Source: Candidatus Cloacimonadota bacterium (GTDB lineage: Bacteria; Cloacimonadota; Cloacimonadia; Cloacimonadales; Cloacimonadaceae). Taken from it: a stretch of 5,321 bases of DNA. The notes below the pieces were generated by a model. That model saw only the letters and a list, made by a program, of their open reading frames with translations, searched no databases and was not told the DNA's origin. Shown in pieces: positions 5,187 through 5,321 of the stretch (position 1 is the stretch's first letter; each line of letters opens with the position of its first letter). Location: assembly GCA_023230795.1 (NCBI GenBank), contig JALNWR010000183.1:1-5321 (forward strand). The letters are read 5' to 3'. The position numbers and the translations under genes were made by a program.

Positions 5187-5321
5187 CTACAGGCAAAGTG
5201 ACTGATCAGGATAAAAGCCACGCTGAGGCTGGCTCCGATGAGATTGTAGTATAAGTCCACAGGATTGAAGGTTCGCCAGGGCACCAGTTTCTGAGCATAT
5301 TCAAAGCCAAGCGCGCAGAGG
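5174..5321 (-). CDS. VanZ-like membrane protein, C-terminal fragment (cut by window edge)
   Basis: Reading leftward from the right edge, an open frame gives 48 residues ending at TAA (5176-5174); the start lies outside the window. It reads LCALGFEYAQKLVPWRTFNP, then VDLYYNLIGASLSVAFILIS, then HFACRKSR. This matches the end of VanZ-family small membrane proteins: a helix ending in E-x-x-Q, a short P-x-R-x-F-x-x-x-D loop, an N-x-x-G, and a final hydrophobic helix with a basic cytoplasmic tail. VanZ itself gives low-level teicoplanin resistance, but most chromosomal relatives have no established role. It converges on dapL with 7 nt between the stop codons. Confidence 0.7.
   Translation of the reverse strand, partial: LCALGFEYAQKLVPWRTFNPVDLYYNLIGASLSVAFILISHFACRKSR

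Overview
The window is bacterial chromosomal DNA of moderate GC. About 900 bases of repeat-rich non-coding sequence (1-906) are followed by a compact block of housekeeping genes. The genes are an RNase II/R-type exoribonuclease on the minus strand, a tRNA-Arg(CCU) directly upstream of it, a divergent plus-strand pair asd-dapL for aspartate-family/diaminopimelate synthesis, and the C-terminal end of a VanZ-like membrane protein on the minus strand at the right edge. The proteins are clearly bacterial. They suggest a diderm or other DAP-peptidoglycan organism that uses the acetylated DAP pathway. The intergenic style (short GC-rich palindromes with an RGA loop, GGTTTAG-type microrepeats) reminds me of Cloacimonadota/FCB-like environmental genomes, but that is an impression and the window does not prove it.

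Left region, 1-906: no credible gene. It holds, in order: a 37-nt unit present twice; five near-regular hairpins with 3-nt loops; about seven 17-18-nt tandem units; a perfect 37-bp direct repeat separated by 35 bp; a 9-bp tandem array; two hairpins sharing the same TAAA loop inside a 12-bp inverted repeat; two TGTAACCG copies that could be an old insertion-sequence end; and an AAAACCTG-type 8-bp array, part of which is duplicated about 120 bp away.

Middle region, 907-2996: the RNB-domain gene reads leftward. Its start codon lies 33 nt after the CCA end of tRNA-Arg(CCU) on the same strand, with no terminator visible between them, so the two are probably co-transcribed. The gap between the tRNA and asd carries two outward-facing TTGAC[A/G] boxes arranged as an inverted repeat, which looks like a divergent promoter.

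Right region, 2997-5321: asd and dapL overlap by 8 nt and form an operon. Asd makes aspartate semialdehyde, the branch point to lysine/DAP, threonine and methionine. DapL removes the acetyl group from N-acetyl-diaminopimelate later in the lysine/DAP branch. dapL ends 7 nt from the stop codon of the convergent vanZ-like gene, and a small hairpin plus T-run spans this junction.

No new defence, mobile or biosynthetic system is visible. The least explained material is the palindrome and repeat mosaic in the first 900 bases.
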